Source: Liolophura sinensis
Taxonomy: Eukaryota > Mollusca > Polyplacophora > Chitonida > Chitonidae
Reading direction: 5' to 3'
NCBI RefSeq assembly: GCF_032854445.1
Contig: NC_088302.1
Span: 994,001-1,058,000, forward strand
DNA: 64,000 bases
Positions 46,421-59,200 of this stretch are shown here, piece after piece (within the stretch, counting starts at the first letter, position 1; every line of letters begins with the position of its first letter). The position numbers and the translations under genes were made by a program. The notes under the pieces were generated by a model. That model made no database searches and was not told the origin of the DNA. It saw nothing but the letters and a program-made list of their open reading frames with translations.

Positions 46421-46835
46421 ATGTCAGAGGTTGATGTCGGTATCAATACAAGCTCAGTCAATGGGCATGGGCTGGATTATGACTTCAGCATATCTGTATC
46501 TGCAGATGACGGAGTTTTGAACAATATTAGCCATGTCACTGGAGACTATAACGTTAGTTTCCCACCACTCACCCCATTCACGGACTGGGGTGGGCTGGTA
46601 AGGATACCCTTGTATTCGCTAATCTTTGCGTTGGCCTTGGGTGGAAATACATTGGTCATTACAACTTTAGTGCAGAACAAACGGATGAGGACGGTGACGA
46701 ACGCGTTCATCCTGAACCTTGCTGTTAGTGATCTGCTGCTGGCAGTTTTCTGTATGCCCTTCACACTCATACCGGTACTCCTCAGGAATTTTACCTTCGG
46801 TGAAGCGATGTGCGCACTGTTACGCTACCTGCAAG
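46421..46835 (+). CDS. First coding exon of a cholecystokinin/gastrin-type peptide receptor (GPCR)
   Basis: 138 codons plus one base, then donor CAAG|GTGAGT (phase 1). An extracellular N terminus of about 60 residues carries sequons NTS, NIS and NVS. Transmembrane helix 1 (about 62-86) has LYSLIFALALGGNTLVITTL with the class A GN pair. The first intracellular loop is QNKRMRTVTN. Helix 2 has LNLAVSDLLLAVFCMPF with the conserved Asp, and RNFTFGEAMC gives the conserved disulphide Cys before helix 3. NKRMRTVTN, CMPF.LIP.LL and the exon end are typical of CCK/sulfakinin receptors, plasma-membrane receptors for sulfated peptides. Orexin- or other neuropeptide-type receptors are less likely. No later exons were found in the 17 kb to the window end, so the gene is partial here. 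Confidence 0.85.
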
Positions 46836-47519
46836 GTGAGTTATCTCTTTGATCACTTTGCACTATCTCAGTCCTCGTATGTTCACTACATTGTCCACGA
46901 ACAGCCTGCTGCGCGGCCCTGTCAAACAGGACCTTTCTTCAAATATGGATTCAGTTACTTATATAGCTTATTTATGCGGAAAAAGATTCAGAATAAGTTA
47001 TGTGAACAGGGCTGGCTTGCCAGCCATTTTGCTAATATGTCAAGTAAAATCACCTGTTTCCTGACTATCAGTTTTACTATTCTCCAGTACTGAAATAAAA
47101 ACGCTTGTTCTCCCAAATGATGATCTTAAATCCGATAATCTACGTTAGATAATCTACGTTAGACAAATACACTGTGATATCTGGAAATATTTCAAACCAG
47201 TGCACGAATGAAAAGAGTTATACAGTTTGTGTTGATATATTTATTCCTATATGTGTACGTATAAACATAATTAACCGGAAAGGATAATCTATGTAAATAT
47301 CGAGTCTGTTCAATTAACGAATATGTCCCAGTTGTCTCTAACAGTCTGAATTAATTTTAAGTTATCTGAAATATTCTGATATTTTATATCCTAGCTGATT
47401 AGCAATGGAGGCTTCACTGATAAATTTCTTGTACATTAGGCATACCTGAAATGCTGATGTGTTGTGCATTTATGTGCGAGCCATGATTGACGTAAACTAG
47501 ACGTTCGTGAACTTGTCTC
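46836..47519. other. Start of the putative receptor intron
   Basis: Unique AT-rich sequence. Nothing recognised. Confidence 0.5.
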
Positions 47520-48410
47520 GTGGTCAGATCAGTGGATTGTCTGTGGTGCACCATGATCATTTATCATCATGATTTGTTTGGTTTCTCTGTAGTCTGTCAT
47601 CATGATTGGGTTGGCCGCTCTGTAGTACGCCATCATGATTTGATTGGCTTTTCTCTAGTCCTTCATCATGATTTGCTTGGGCTCTCTGTAGTCTGTCATC
47701 ATGATTTGCTTGGGATCTCTGTAGTCTGTGATCATGATTTGGTTAGACTCTCTGTAGTCCGTCATCATGGTTAATTTGGCTTCTCTGTAGCCCGTCATCA
47801 TGATTTGGTTGGATTTTCTGCAGTCCGCCATCATGATTTGGTTGACTTCTCTGTGGTGCGGCATCATGTTTAATTTGGCTTCTCTGTAGTCCGTCATCAT
47901 GATTAAGTGGGCTTTTCATTAGTGTGTCATCATGACTCGGTTGGCTTCTCTGTAGTCCGCCATCATCATTTGGTTGGCTTCTCTGTGGTGCGGCATCATG
48001 ATTAATTTGGCTTCTCTGTAGTCCATCATTATGATTAAGTGGGCTTTTCATTAGTGTGTCATCATGACTTGGTTGGCGTCTCTGTTATCCACCATCATGA
48101 TTTGGTTGGCTTCTCTATACTCGGACAACATGATTTCTTTGGCTTTTCTGTAGTCCGTCTTTATGATTTGGATTGGTTCTCTGTAGTCTGTTATCATGAT
48201 TTGATTGTCTTCTCTCTAGTCCGTGATCATGATTGAGTTGGGTTCTCTGTACTACGCGATCATGGCGATTGGCTTCTCTGTGGTCAGCCATTATGATTTG
48301 GTTGGGTTCTCGGTAGTCCGTCTTCATAAGTTAGTTGGCTTTTCAGTAGTCCGACATCATGATTTGTTTGGCATCTCTGTATTCCATAATGAGGATTAAT
48401 TTGGCCTTTG
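47520..48410. repeat. 33-bp minisatellite, about 27 units
   Basis: The unit resembles gatttggttggcttctctgt plus agtccgtcatcat. It is unrelated in sequence to the 33-bp array at 30890. Confidence 0.93.
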
Positions 48411-49304
48411 TATGGTACGTTTGCGTCCAGGAAAAGTCATCCTCGACATTTATTTAACCAATAAGAGCAGTTCTCGCCTCTCGAAGAATTACAATCCAGT
48501 AAGGGTAACCGTCAATAGCGCTGTGAACAACGCTGTATTTCTTATGTAATTCCAAATATGCCATGATGTTAGGGCTTGTGTAGGTTGCTATTATCCAAGC
48601 ACTGATATGAACAGTTGGAATAAAACCCTCACCGAAGACAATTTACAGGAGGCAGTATCTCACCAGTTACGTATGAGCATTTTCTAACTAGGACATTGTC
48701 CTCGCTGCTCTTGTTTTATCCCCTATGCTGTGGTCTTTTATATTCGTTTCAAACAGATTACTACCCTAAAACCCTTTCATCGGTTGGTTCATCGGTATGA
48801 ACATACACTATGTCGTGTCGTGTCCCCATAGTATCGGTAGATTGCAGAGCCTGTCTGTAGTTTAAATGGCTAAATAAGTGATGTTTGATCTGTGTGTGTA
48901 TATATCCATACATGGAACAGTAGCCTCAGTGTCTGATACAAATACTGTGAAAACGGTTTAAACACTGTGGAGAGACAGTCGTACGAGTAAGAATAAAACA
49001 AATCAGTTGAGTGTGTGGTGTTCTTTTGCTACTATATAAACACACACAAAACACACCCATTTTAATTACAGTACACTATACAATCAGTAAACCGTACATC
49101 ACGTGGTTTACAGCTGTTGCCAGCTGTGATTCTGTGATCTCCCTACAGGCTTCAGTCATTCCCGATGGAAGCCGTGCAATGTGATCTTGTTAATGTTTCC
49201 TTGGTGCTCGTTATATAATCTTCGATCAGGGACATCATAACAAATTGATGCAGTTACACTGAGTCTTTGCGAAGATTGGGGGAAACGATACACTAAGTTA
49301 ATTA
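48411..49304. other. Unassigned sequence in the putative receptor intron
   Basis: No gene or repeat recognised. Confidence 0.45.
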
Positions 49305-51190
49305 CTGACGGCCGGGACGACATTCCGTAAGACATCAGTGTCAATGTCTGACCCATCCTTATGCCTGGAGCTTATTGACGGCCGGGACGACATTCCGTAA
49401 GACATCAGTGTCATTGTCTGACCAGTCCTTATGCCTGGAGCTTATTGACGACCGGGACGACATTCCGTAAGACATCATTGTCAATGTCTGACCCGTCCTT
49501 ATGCGTGGAGCTTATTGACGGCCGGGACGACATTCCGTAAGACATCAGTATCATTGTCTGACCCGTTCTTATGCCTGGAGCTTATTGACGGCCGGGACGA
49601 CATTCTGTAAGACTTCAGTGTCATCGTCTGACCAGTCGTTATGCCTGGAGCTTATTGACGGGCGGGACGACATTACGTAAGACATCAGTGTCATTGTTTG
49701 GCCCGTCCTTATGACTGGGCTCGTTCTTATGCCTGAAGTTTATTGACGACCGGGGCGACATTCCGTAAGACTTCAGTGGTCAACGTCTGACTCGTCCTTA
49801 TGCCTGGAGTTTATTGACGACCGGGACGACATTCCGTAAGACATCATTGTCAATGTCTCATCCGTCTTTATGCCTGGTGCTTATTGACGGCCGGGACGAC
49901 ATTCCGTAAGATATCGGTGTCAATGTCTGACCCGTCCTTATACCTGACGCTTATTGACGACCGGGGCGACATTCTGTAAGACATCAGTGTCAATGTCTGA
50001 CCAATCCTTATGCCTGGTGCTTATTAACGGCCGGGACGACATTCCGTAAGACATCGGTGTCAATGTCTGACCCGTCCTTACGTCTGGAGCTTATTCGCGA
50101 CGACATTCCGTAAGACATCGGTGTCAATGGCTGACCCGTCCTTATGCCTCGAGCTTATTGACGGTCGGGCGATATTCCGTAAGACATCAGTGTCAATGTC
50201 TGACCCGTCCTTATGCCTGGAGCTTATTGACGGTCGGGCGACATTCTGTAAGACTTCAGTGTCATCGTCTGACCAGTCCTCATGCCTGGAGCTTATTGAC
50301 GGCCGGGGAGACATTTCGTAAGACATCAGTGTCATCGTCTGACATTTTCTTATGCCTGGGCCCGTTCTTATGCCTGGAGCTTATTGACGACCGGGGCGAT
50401 ATTCTGTAAGACATCAGTATCATTGTTTGACCCGTTCTTATGCCTGGTGCTTATTGACGGCCGGGACGACATTCCGTAAGACTTCAGTGTCATCGTCTGA
50501 CCCTTCCTTATGCCCGGAGCTTATTGACGACCGGGGCAATATTCTGTAAGACATCAATGTCATTGTTTGACCCGTTCTTATGCCTGGTGCTTATTGACGG
50601 CCGGGACGAAATTCCGTAAGACTTCAGTGTCATCGCCTGACCAGTCGTTATGCCTGGAGCTTATTGACGACCGGGACGACATTCGGTAAGACATCAGTAT
50701 CATTGTCTGACCCGTCCTTATGCCTGGTGCTTATTGACGGCCGGGACGAAATTCCGTAAGACTTCAGTGTCATCGTCTGACCAGTCGTTATGCCTGGAGC
50801 TTATTGACGACCGGGGCGACATTTTGTAAGACATCAGTATCATTGTCTGACCCGTCCTTATGCCTGGAGCTTATTGACGGCCGGTACGACATTTTGTAAG
50901 ACATCAGTATCAATGTCTGACCAGTCCTTATGCCTGGTGATTATTGACGACCGGGGCGACATTCCGTAAGACATCAGTGTCAACGTCTGACCCGTCCTTA
51001 TGCCTGGTGCATATTGACGGCCGGTACGACATTCCGTAAGACATCAGTGTCAATGTCTGACCAGTCCTTATGCCTGGTGATTATTGACGGTCTGGGTGAC
51101 AGTCCGTAAGACATCAGTGGTCATCGTTTGATCCGTCCTTATGCCTGGTGCTTATTGACTTCCGGGGAGACATTCCGTAAGAGACCGTTG
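49305..51190. repeat. 70-bp minisatellite, about 27 units
   Basis: The unit contains ttattgacggccgggacgac, attccgtaagacatcagtgt and tgacccgtccttatgcctgg. Some units have local duplications (about 49715, 50345). It is GC-richer than its surroundings. Confidence 0.95.
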
Positions 51191-51374
51191 CGCGCTGTGC
51201 AGAGTAACAGCTCCGGGCACACGTCTTATTGTCAAACCATCTTTGAAACAAGTTGTATCATATATCTTTATCACAACATAGTCCTCCTCATTCGATTTGT
51301 ATCATTTTATTAGAAATCTCATCTTATGGTGTGATATGAGTTGTATTTGGACAAGTTCAGTCCTTTTCATACTT

Positions 51375-51655
51375 GAAATCGTTACCACAATGATACCACA
51401 AATTGTTACCACGCTGGTATCACAAAGCGTAACCACGTTGGGATGACAAAGCGTAACAACGTTGGTACTACAAGGCGTTACCACGTTGATAGCACAGGCC
51501 GTTACCACGTTGGTACCACAAATCGTTACCAAGATGGTACTACAGATCGTAACCACGTTGGTACTACAAAGCGTTACCACGTTGGTACTGCAAAGCGTTA
51601 TCATGTTGGTACAATACATATTACCACGTTGGTACTACCAAACGTTATTCACTAA
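51375..51655. repeat. 24-bp minisatellite, about 11 units
   Basis: The unit is cgttaccacgttggtactac plus aaag, with moderate divergence. Confidence 0.93.
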
Positions 51656-51810
51656 TGCTTTTATTAGTATTTTACACCGTACTGAAGGATATTTCGAATG
51701 TTTAGCATTATGGTGGGAGGAAACCGGGAAGAGCCCTGGAAAATCTGTGGGCTGATGGCAGACCTTTCTACTAGCAACCGAAATGGAAATCAGCATATGC
51801 TGAACTTGAA
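51656..51810 (-). mobile_element. Diverged SINE family 1 fragment
   Basis: Order of matches: agtattttacaccgtactga, ggatatttcga, agcattatggtgggaggaaa, ccgggaagagccc, ggcagacctttc and aaatcagcatatgctgaact. Confidence 0.72.
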
Positions 51811-54055
51811 TAACAAGGGTATAAAAATAACCTGAAAATGTGAAGTTTATTTTGAAGAATGTGGACTTTAATCCGTGATGATTTCAAGATAATGAATGGT
51901 TGAAATACCTTATTACATAAGGCAGTTGTATTTAGATATTTGTTTGTTATAACGACATCGAACTCACTGTTTTTTCTGCGGGAAATGTATAGACTGCAGA
52001 TATGTGGATTTATATTTCATGTGCATTCCTCAGTTACTGTTGGCATATAAAATAAGTATGTATCCCTTTCTGCGATTTGAAATATTATTTTGGTTTATTG
52101 ATTCTGGTTGTCGATAAGGGTTTACGTATTGATGACGTCTACATGCATAGACAAGGAGAGCAAGGTTCTGATCTTTCGAGGTAACGAATAAACTGAACAA
52201 AATGTCCATCGTATTACTTCAATTTCGCTGTATGTTTTTACGGGTCATTGGCTTATAGATCTATGTTCATCACACTGCAGACAACCTCAATGGCTAGTTC
52301 ATGCATTTCGAAAGATTGACAGATATAGGCAAGCACGACTGATACTGAATTGACCATTGTTAAACAAGCATAGCGCATTAACACTACACAACAAGAAAAC
52401 AAGGTTCTAAAACACTTGTTCACCTTAGCTTCAGGAGTTTATTTTGTAAACACGGTTTTGGTGATAAATAATTCTTCATCCGCATTTACTTAACATTTTT
52501 TAACCTTTTTTTTGTATTATTCAGATAAGAGGAACCACAACATTACGTTTTTTTTTCGAACATATTTCTCCTCTTCAAAAGTTGTTGTTCAGAGAATACA
52601 GTTAAGCTTGTTCTCCAAAAAATCCATGAGAAGAATATTTGAAGAAACCGCCCTCTTTATTGCGCATGTTGTTAGGGAGAAAACTATATACTCGAGTAGC
52701 CGCGAGCTGTACTGCATAAGAGAAGTTCTGCGTCATTTGATCTTGTATTCGAGTAGAATAGCACTCGTACTAGTGTTAACGGTACATATTTTGTTCACAT
52801 TTGCTCCTCTAGTGACCTTTACAACAAATGTTCTGTTGCAATGACTGATGGATATAGATGCACAATAGCAGCTGATCTTTAGATGCATGCTGTGGATGTT
52901 TTCGTGGCCATTTTGTGTTGATATACCTGTGGCAGGTGTGTACAGGATCTGTTGGTCGACTAGCCATTAACGCATCCTAATGGGGTTTCGGAAGCACCTA
53001 GGAAAACCCAAGGCTACCAATTCTCCTTGGAATTTACTGGTATATGGGCGGGCGGACTGGACGTCACCACAGCATGGAGATAGGCAGCTTATTTTCCATC
53101 AAAACAAGGAAATAAAATTTGCACCGTTTAACCCTTAACATATAAACAGTTTACCAATTCCTGGCAAAGACGGGAATCGAGGGTTGCCCGCAGGTACGAC
53201 TTTAGTCGTGGAGAAGTTGTACACGAGCCTGCAGGAACATAGGCCTAATCCTATACCATCGTCGACCAGATAAAATAAACTTGCCCGTATCCGCGAAGCT
53301 CTAAACGATTGAAGCTTTATTTGATAAGTTACCGGCTTCCATGAGTAAAGAGTTTTCCTTAACAGTACAGATAGATTTATTGGCTGTTCAAGCTGTTCAA
53401 ACAAGGTTAAAAGCCGAGGTTAGGAGCGTACGTGGCCGGTGCTGACAAGTTTATTAGTGCAGTCATTTGAGGACCAAATTCCGTGTTGATCTGTCGGCTG
53501 TAGACACCACGTTTATGTACTGACGACAAAAGCGAAACCGTACGTTATCCATCTAAAACTGGTGCTCGTGACGTTCCCTTGACCTGAAGTGACGGATGAG
53601 ATGAACTAATGACAACAGATCTCGACCTGAGAGTCGGAAAGCCTCACGTCCGTTAAGTGACTACTCCAGGAATAACGGTGTGGCCTCTGGAGAAAAAAAT
53701 TCGCACTAGTGACCATTGTCCGGCTGAGGGGAATTACCACAATAACTAGATTGGAACAAATCCTGATGAATGGTGCTGACACGCCCTACCGACAAACACT
53801 GAAATAAACACACCGGTAAATACAGCCAAAATGATCACATCCACTGTATTCCAGCTTATTGTGGACAGCTGGGTGAAGAAAACATATACCAGATTTAATG
53901 CTTCAACTAGGAACAAACACAATTTTGAGGGATTTATTTTTAGTTTACCAGCAGATGTACAACTAACCCTCCGTTGGCCACGGAAGTGCTTCAGTTGAAA
54001 ATTAAAACCATTGCAATATTTTTCGGAACAATGCTCTAATAGCGTCCGTAGGACT
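51811..54055. other. Unassigned unique sequence in the putative receptor intron
   Basis: Largest non-repetitive block on the right. Frames at 52512-52844 and 53135-53404 lack recognisable content. No receptor exon was seen. Confidence 0.45.
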
Positions 54056-54915
54056 AACAGATACCAGCCAGGTGATGGTAAGCAGATACCAGACAGGCGA
54101 TGGTAAGCAGATACCAGCCAGGCGATGGTAGACAGATACAGGTCAGGTGATGGTAGGCAGATACAGGCCAGGTGATGGTAAGCAGATACCAGACAGGCGA
54201 TGGTAGGCAGATACAGGCCAGGCGTTGGTAGGCAGATACCAGCCAGGCGATGGTAAGGAGATACCAGACAGGCGATGGTAGGCAGATACCAGCCAGGCGA
54301 TGGTAAGCAGGTACCAGCCAGGCGATGGTAAGCAGATACATGCCAGGCGATGATAAGCAGATACAGGCCAGGCGATGGTAGGCAGATACCGGCCAGGAGA
54401 TGATATTCAGATACCAGACAGGCGATGGTAGGCAGATACCAGTCAGGCGATGGTAGGCATATACCAGCCAGACGATGATAGGCAGATACCAGGCAGGCGA
54501 TGGTAGGCAGATACCAGCCAGGCGATGGTAAGGAGATACCAGCCAGGCGATGGTAAGCAGATACCAGCCAGGCGATGGTAAGCAGATACCAGACAGGCGA
54601 TAGTAAGCAGATACCAGACAGGCGATGGTAAGCAGATACCAGACAGGCGATGGTAGGAAGATACCAGTCAGGCGATGGTAAGCAGGTACCAGCCAGGCTA
54701 TTGTGAGCAGATACCAGCCAAGCGATAGTAAGCAGATACCAGCCAGGCGTTGGTGAGCAGATACCAGCCAGGCGATGGTAAGCAGATACCAACCAGGCGA
54801 TGGTAAGCAGGTACCAGCCAGGCGATTGTAAGCAGATACAGGCCAGGCGATGATAAGCAGATACAGACCAGGCGATGGTAGGCAGATACCAGACAGGCGA
54901 TGGTAGGCTGATACC
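54056..54915. repeat. 25-bp minisatellite, about 34 units
   Basis: The unit is gcgatggtaagcagatacca plus gccag. Because stops are absent from the unit, minus-strand frames of up to 362 codons cross it, extending into unique flanks. I do not call them genes. Confidence 0.95.
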
Positions 54916-55039
54916 ATATTTTGCTGTATTTTGTTCTGCTCCCAGGGAAGATGACCATTGTCCAGTTTCCCTTCGGTGTTCTCGAGGGGGTGGTACCCTG
55001 CCTGGATGACAATATCAGTCTGCGTCTGCCTACACATCA

Positions 55040-56010
55040 GTGCGTAAACCTCCCTTTCACTCTTCCAGAAGCCACTGCTTCTCAGGCAGTATCTGTCTAC
55101 ATGTACTTTAGTCATGGAATTTCTAAACTGGATACCCTTCACCTACATGTATCTCGTATAATACTAAACCTCCCCCACTCTTCCCAGAAGCCACTGCTTC
55201 TAGGACAGTATCTGTCTACATGTACCTTAGTCATGGAATTTCTAAACTGGATACCCTTCACCTACACGTATCTCGTACAATACTAAACCTCCCCCCCCCA
55301 CTCTTCCAGAAGCCACTGCTTCTAAGGCAGTATCTGTCTACATGTACCTTAATAATGGAATTTCTAAACTGGATACCCTTCACCTACATGTATCTCGTAC
55401 AATACTAAACCTAACCCCACTCTTCACAGAATCCACTGCTTCTAGGACAGTATCTGTCTACATGTACCTTAATAATGGAATTTCTAAACTGGATACCCTT
55501 CACCTACATGTCTCTCGTACAATACTAAACCTCCCCCCAGTCTTCCCAGAAGCCACTGCTTCTAGGACAGTATCTGTCTACATGCACCTTAGTAATGGAA
55601 TTTCTAAACTGGATACCCTTCACCTACATGTCTCTCGTACAATACTAAACCTCCCCCCAGTCTTCCCAGAAGCCACTGCTTCTAGGACAGTATCTGTCTA
55701 CATGCACCTTAGTAATGGAATTTCTAAACTGGATACCCTTCACCTACATGTATCTCGTACAAGACTAAACCTAACCCCACTCTTCCAGAAGCCACTCCTT
55801 CTAGGACAGTATCTGTCTACATGTACCTTAGTAATGGAATTTCTAAACTGGATACCCTTCACCTACATGTATCTCGTACAAGACTAAACCTAACCCCACT
55901 CTTCCCAGAAGCCACTGCTTCTAGGACAGTATCTGTCTACATGTACCTTAGTCATGGAATTTCTAAACTGGATACCCATCACCTACATGTATCTCGTACA
56001 ATACTTATAT
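55040..56010. repeat. ~120-bp minisatellite, 8 units
   Basis: The unit contains gaagccactgcttctaggac, agtatctgtctacatgtacc, ttagtcatggaatttctaaa and a C-rich junction that varies in length by one to three bases. Confidence 0.94.
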
Positions 56011-56239
56011 CGTATACAACATCATCTCTATCAGCCACCTTATGGAATATAAAATGGCTCCTGTGGTGATATACAGGAGTGCATAAAAACTAAGAAAAGG
56101 TCTTATTCACAAATATTCGTTTACTTGTTACTGCTTGCAAAGGCATCAAATAGAAATACAAAAAAGGCGACCAGAAAGATTTAGTAATGTTGTTTTACCT
56201 CGGGTACCTCATAATCAATTCATATCCTATTCTTTCTCA

Positions 56240-59200
56240 TCTTATCCCAATATCACATGTACATGCTAATCAGACCACTTATCCCAATATCCCATGTACA
56301 TACTGACCAGACCACTTATCTCAATATCCCATGTACGTACAGACCAGACCACTTATCCCAATATCCCATGTACATACTGACCAGACCACTTATCTCAATA
56401 TCCCATGTACATACAGACCAGACCACTTATCCCAATATCCCATGTACATACTGATCAGACCACTTATCTCAATATCCCATGTACATACAGACCAGACAAC
56501 TTATCTCAATATGCCATGTACATACTGATCAGACAACTTATCCCAATATCCCATGTACATACAGATCAGACCACTTATCCCAATATCCCATGTACATACT
56601 GATCAGGCCATTTATCTCAAAATTCCATGTACATACTGATCAGACCACTTATCCCAATATCCCATGTACATACAGATCAGACCACTTATCCCAATATCCC
56701 ATGTACATACTGATCAGACCACTTTTCTCAATATTCCATGTACATACTGATCAGACAACTTATTTCAATATCCCATGTACATACAGATCAGACCACTTAT
56801 CTCAATATCCCATGTACATACAGATCAGACCACTTATCTCAATATTCCATGTACATACTGACCAGACAACTTATTTCAATATCCCATGTACATACAGATC
56901 AGACCACTTATCCCAATATCCGATGTCCATACTGACCAGACCACTTATCTCAATATCCCATATACATACTGATCAGACAACTTACCTCAATATCCCATGT
57001 ACATACAGATCAGACCACTTATCTCAATACCCCATATACATACAGACCAGACCACTTATCCCAATATCCGATGTCCATACTGACCAGACCACTTATCTGA
57101 ATATCCCATGTACATACTGACTAGACAACTTATCCCAATATCCCATATACATACTGATCAGACAACTTACCTCAATATCCCATGTACATACTGATCAGAC
57201 CACTTCTCCCAATATCCCATATACATACTCATCAGACAACTTATCCCAATATCCCATGTACATACTGACTAGACAACTTATCCCAATATCCCATGTACAT
57301 ACTGATTAGACAACTTATTTCAATATCCCGTGTACATACTGACCAGACCATTTATCCCAATATCCCATGTACATACTGATCAGACCACTTATGCCAATAT
57401 CCCATGTACATACTGATCAGACCACTTATCTCAGTATTCCATGTACATACTGATCAGACAACTTATCCCAATATCCCATGTACATGATGACTAGACAACT
57501 TATCCCAATATCCCATGTACATACTGATCAGACAACTTATCTCAATATCCCGTGTACATTCTGACCAGACCACTTATCTCAATATCCCATGTAGATACTG
57601 ACTAAACAACTTATCCCAGTATTCCATGTACATACATACCAGACCGCTTATTCCAATATCCTATATATATCCTGATCAGACAACTTATCTCAATATCCCA
57701 TGTACATACTGACAAGACCACTTATCCCTATATCCCATGTACATACTGATCAGAAAACTTATCTCAATATCCCATGTACATACTGACCAGACCACTTATC
57801 TCAATATCCCATGTCCATAGTTATCAAACAACTTACCTCAATATCCCATGTGCATGCTGATCAGACCACTTATCCCAATATCCCATGTACATACATACCA
57901 GACAACTTATTTCAATATCCCATGTACATACTCATCAGACCACTTATCTCAATATCCCATGTACATTCTGACCAGACCACTTATCCCAATATCCCATGTA
58001 CATACTGATCAGACCACTTATCCCAATATGCCATGTACATACATACCAGACAACTTATTTCAATATCCCATGTACATACTAATCCGACAACTTACCTCAA
58101 TATCCCATGGGCATGCTGACCAGACAACTTATCTCTATATTCCATGTGCATGCTGAGTGGACCACTTATCCCAATTTCACATGTGCATACTGACCAGACC
58201 ACTTATCCCAATACCCCATGTGCATGCTGATCACACCACTTATCTAAATTTTCCATGTACATACTGATTAGACCACTTATCTCAATAGCCCATGTACATA
58301 TACACTAGACAACTTATCTCAATATCCCATGTACATACTGACCAGACAACTTATCCCAATATCCCATGGGCATGCTGACCAGACAACTTATCTCAATGTT
58401 CCATGTGCATGCTGATTAGACCACTTATCCCAATTTCACATGTGCATGCTGATCAGACCACTTATCCCAATATCCCATGTGCATGCTGACCATACAACTT
58501 ATCTCAATATCCCATGTTCATGCTGATCAGACCACTTATCCCAATATTCCATGTACATACTGATCAGACCACTTATCTCAATATCCCATGTACATACAGA
58601 CCAGACAACTTATCTCAATATCCCATGTTCATGCTGATCAGACCACTTATCCCAATATTCCATGTACATACTGATCAGACCACTTATCTCAATATCCCAT
58701 GTACATGCAGACCAGACAACTTATCTCAATATCCCATGTTCATGTTGATCAGACGACTTATCTCAATATCCCATGTACATACTGATCAGACCACTTATCC
58801 CAATATGCCATGTACATACATACCAGACCACTTATCCTAATATCCCATGTGCATGCTGATTAGACAACTTATCCCAATATCCCATGTGCATGCTGTTTAG
58901 ACCACTTATCTCAATATCCCATGTGGATGCTGTTCAGACGACTTATCCCAATATTCCATGTGCATTCTGATCAGACCACTTATCTCAATATCCCATGTGC
59001 ATGCTGATTAGACCACTTATCCCAATATCCCATGTACATGCTGACCAGACCTCTTATCCCAATATCCCATGTACATGCTAATCAGACCACTTATCTCAAT
59101 ATCCCATGTGCATTCTGATTAGACCACTTATCTCAATATCCCATGTGCATGCTGATTAGACCACTTATCCCAATATCCCATGTACATTCTGACCAGACCA

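Noticed and set aside
53746-55142. Minus-strand frames of 348 and 362 codons with repeats like YHRLAGICLPSPGWY
   Set aside because: Two different frames are open across the same 25-bp array, as expected when the unit contains no stop; flanking residues show no recognisable domain or start context.
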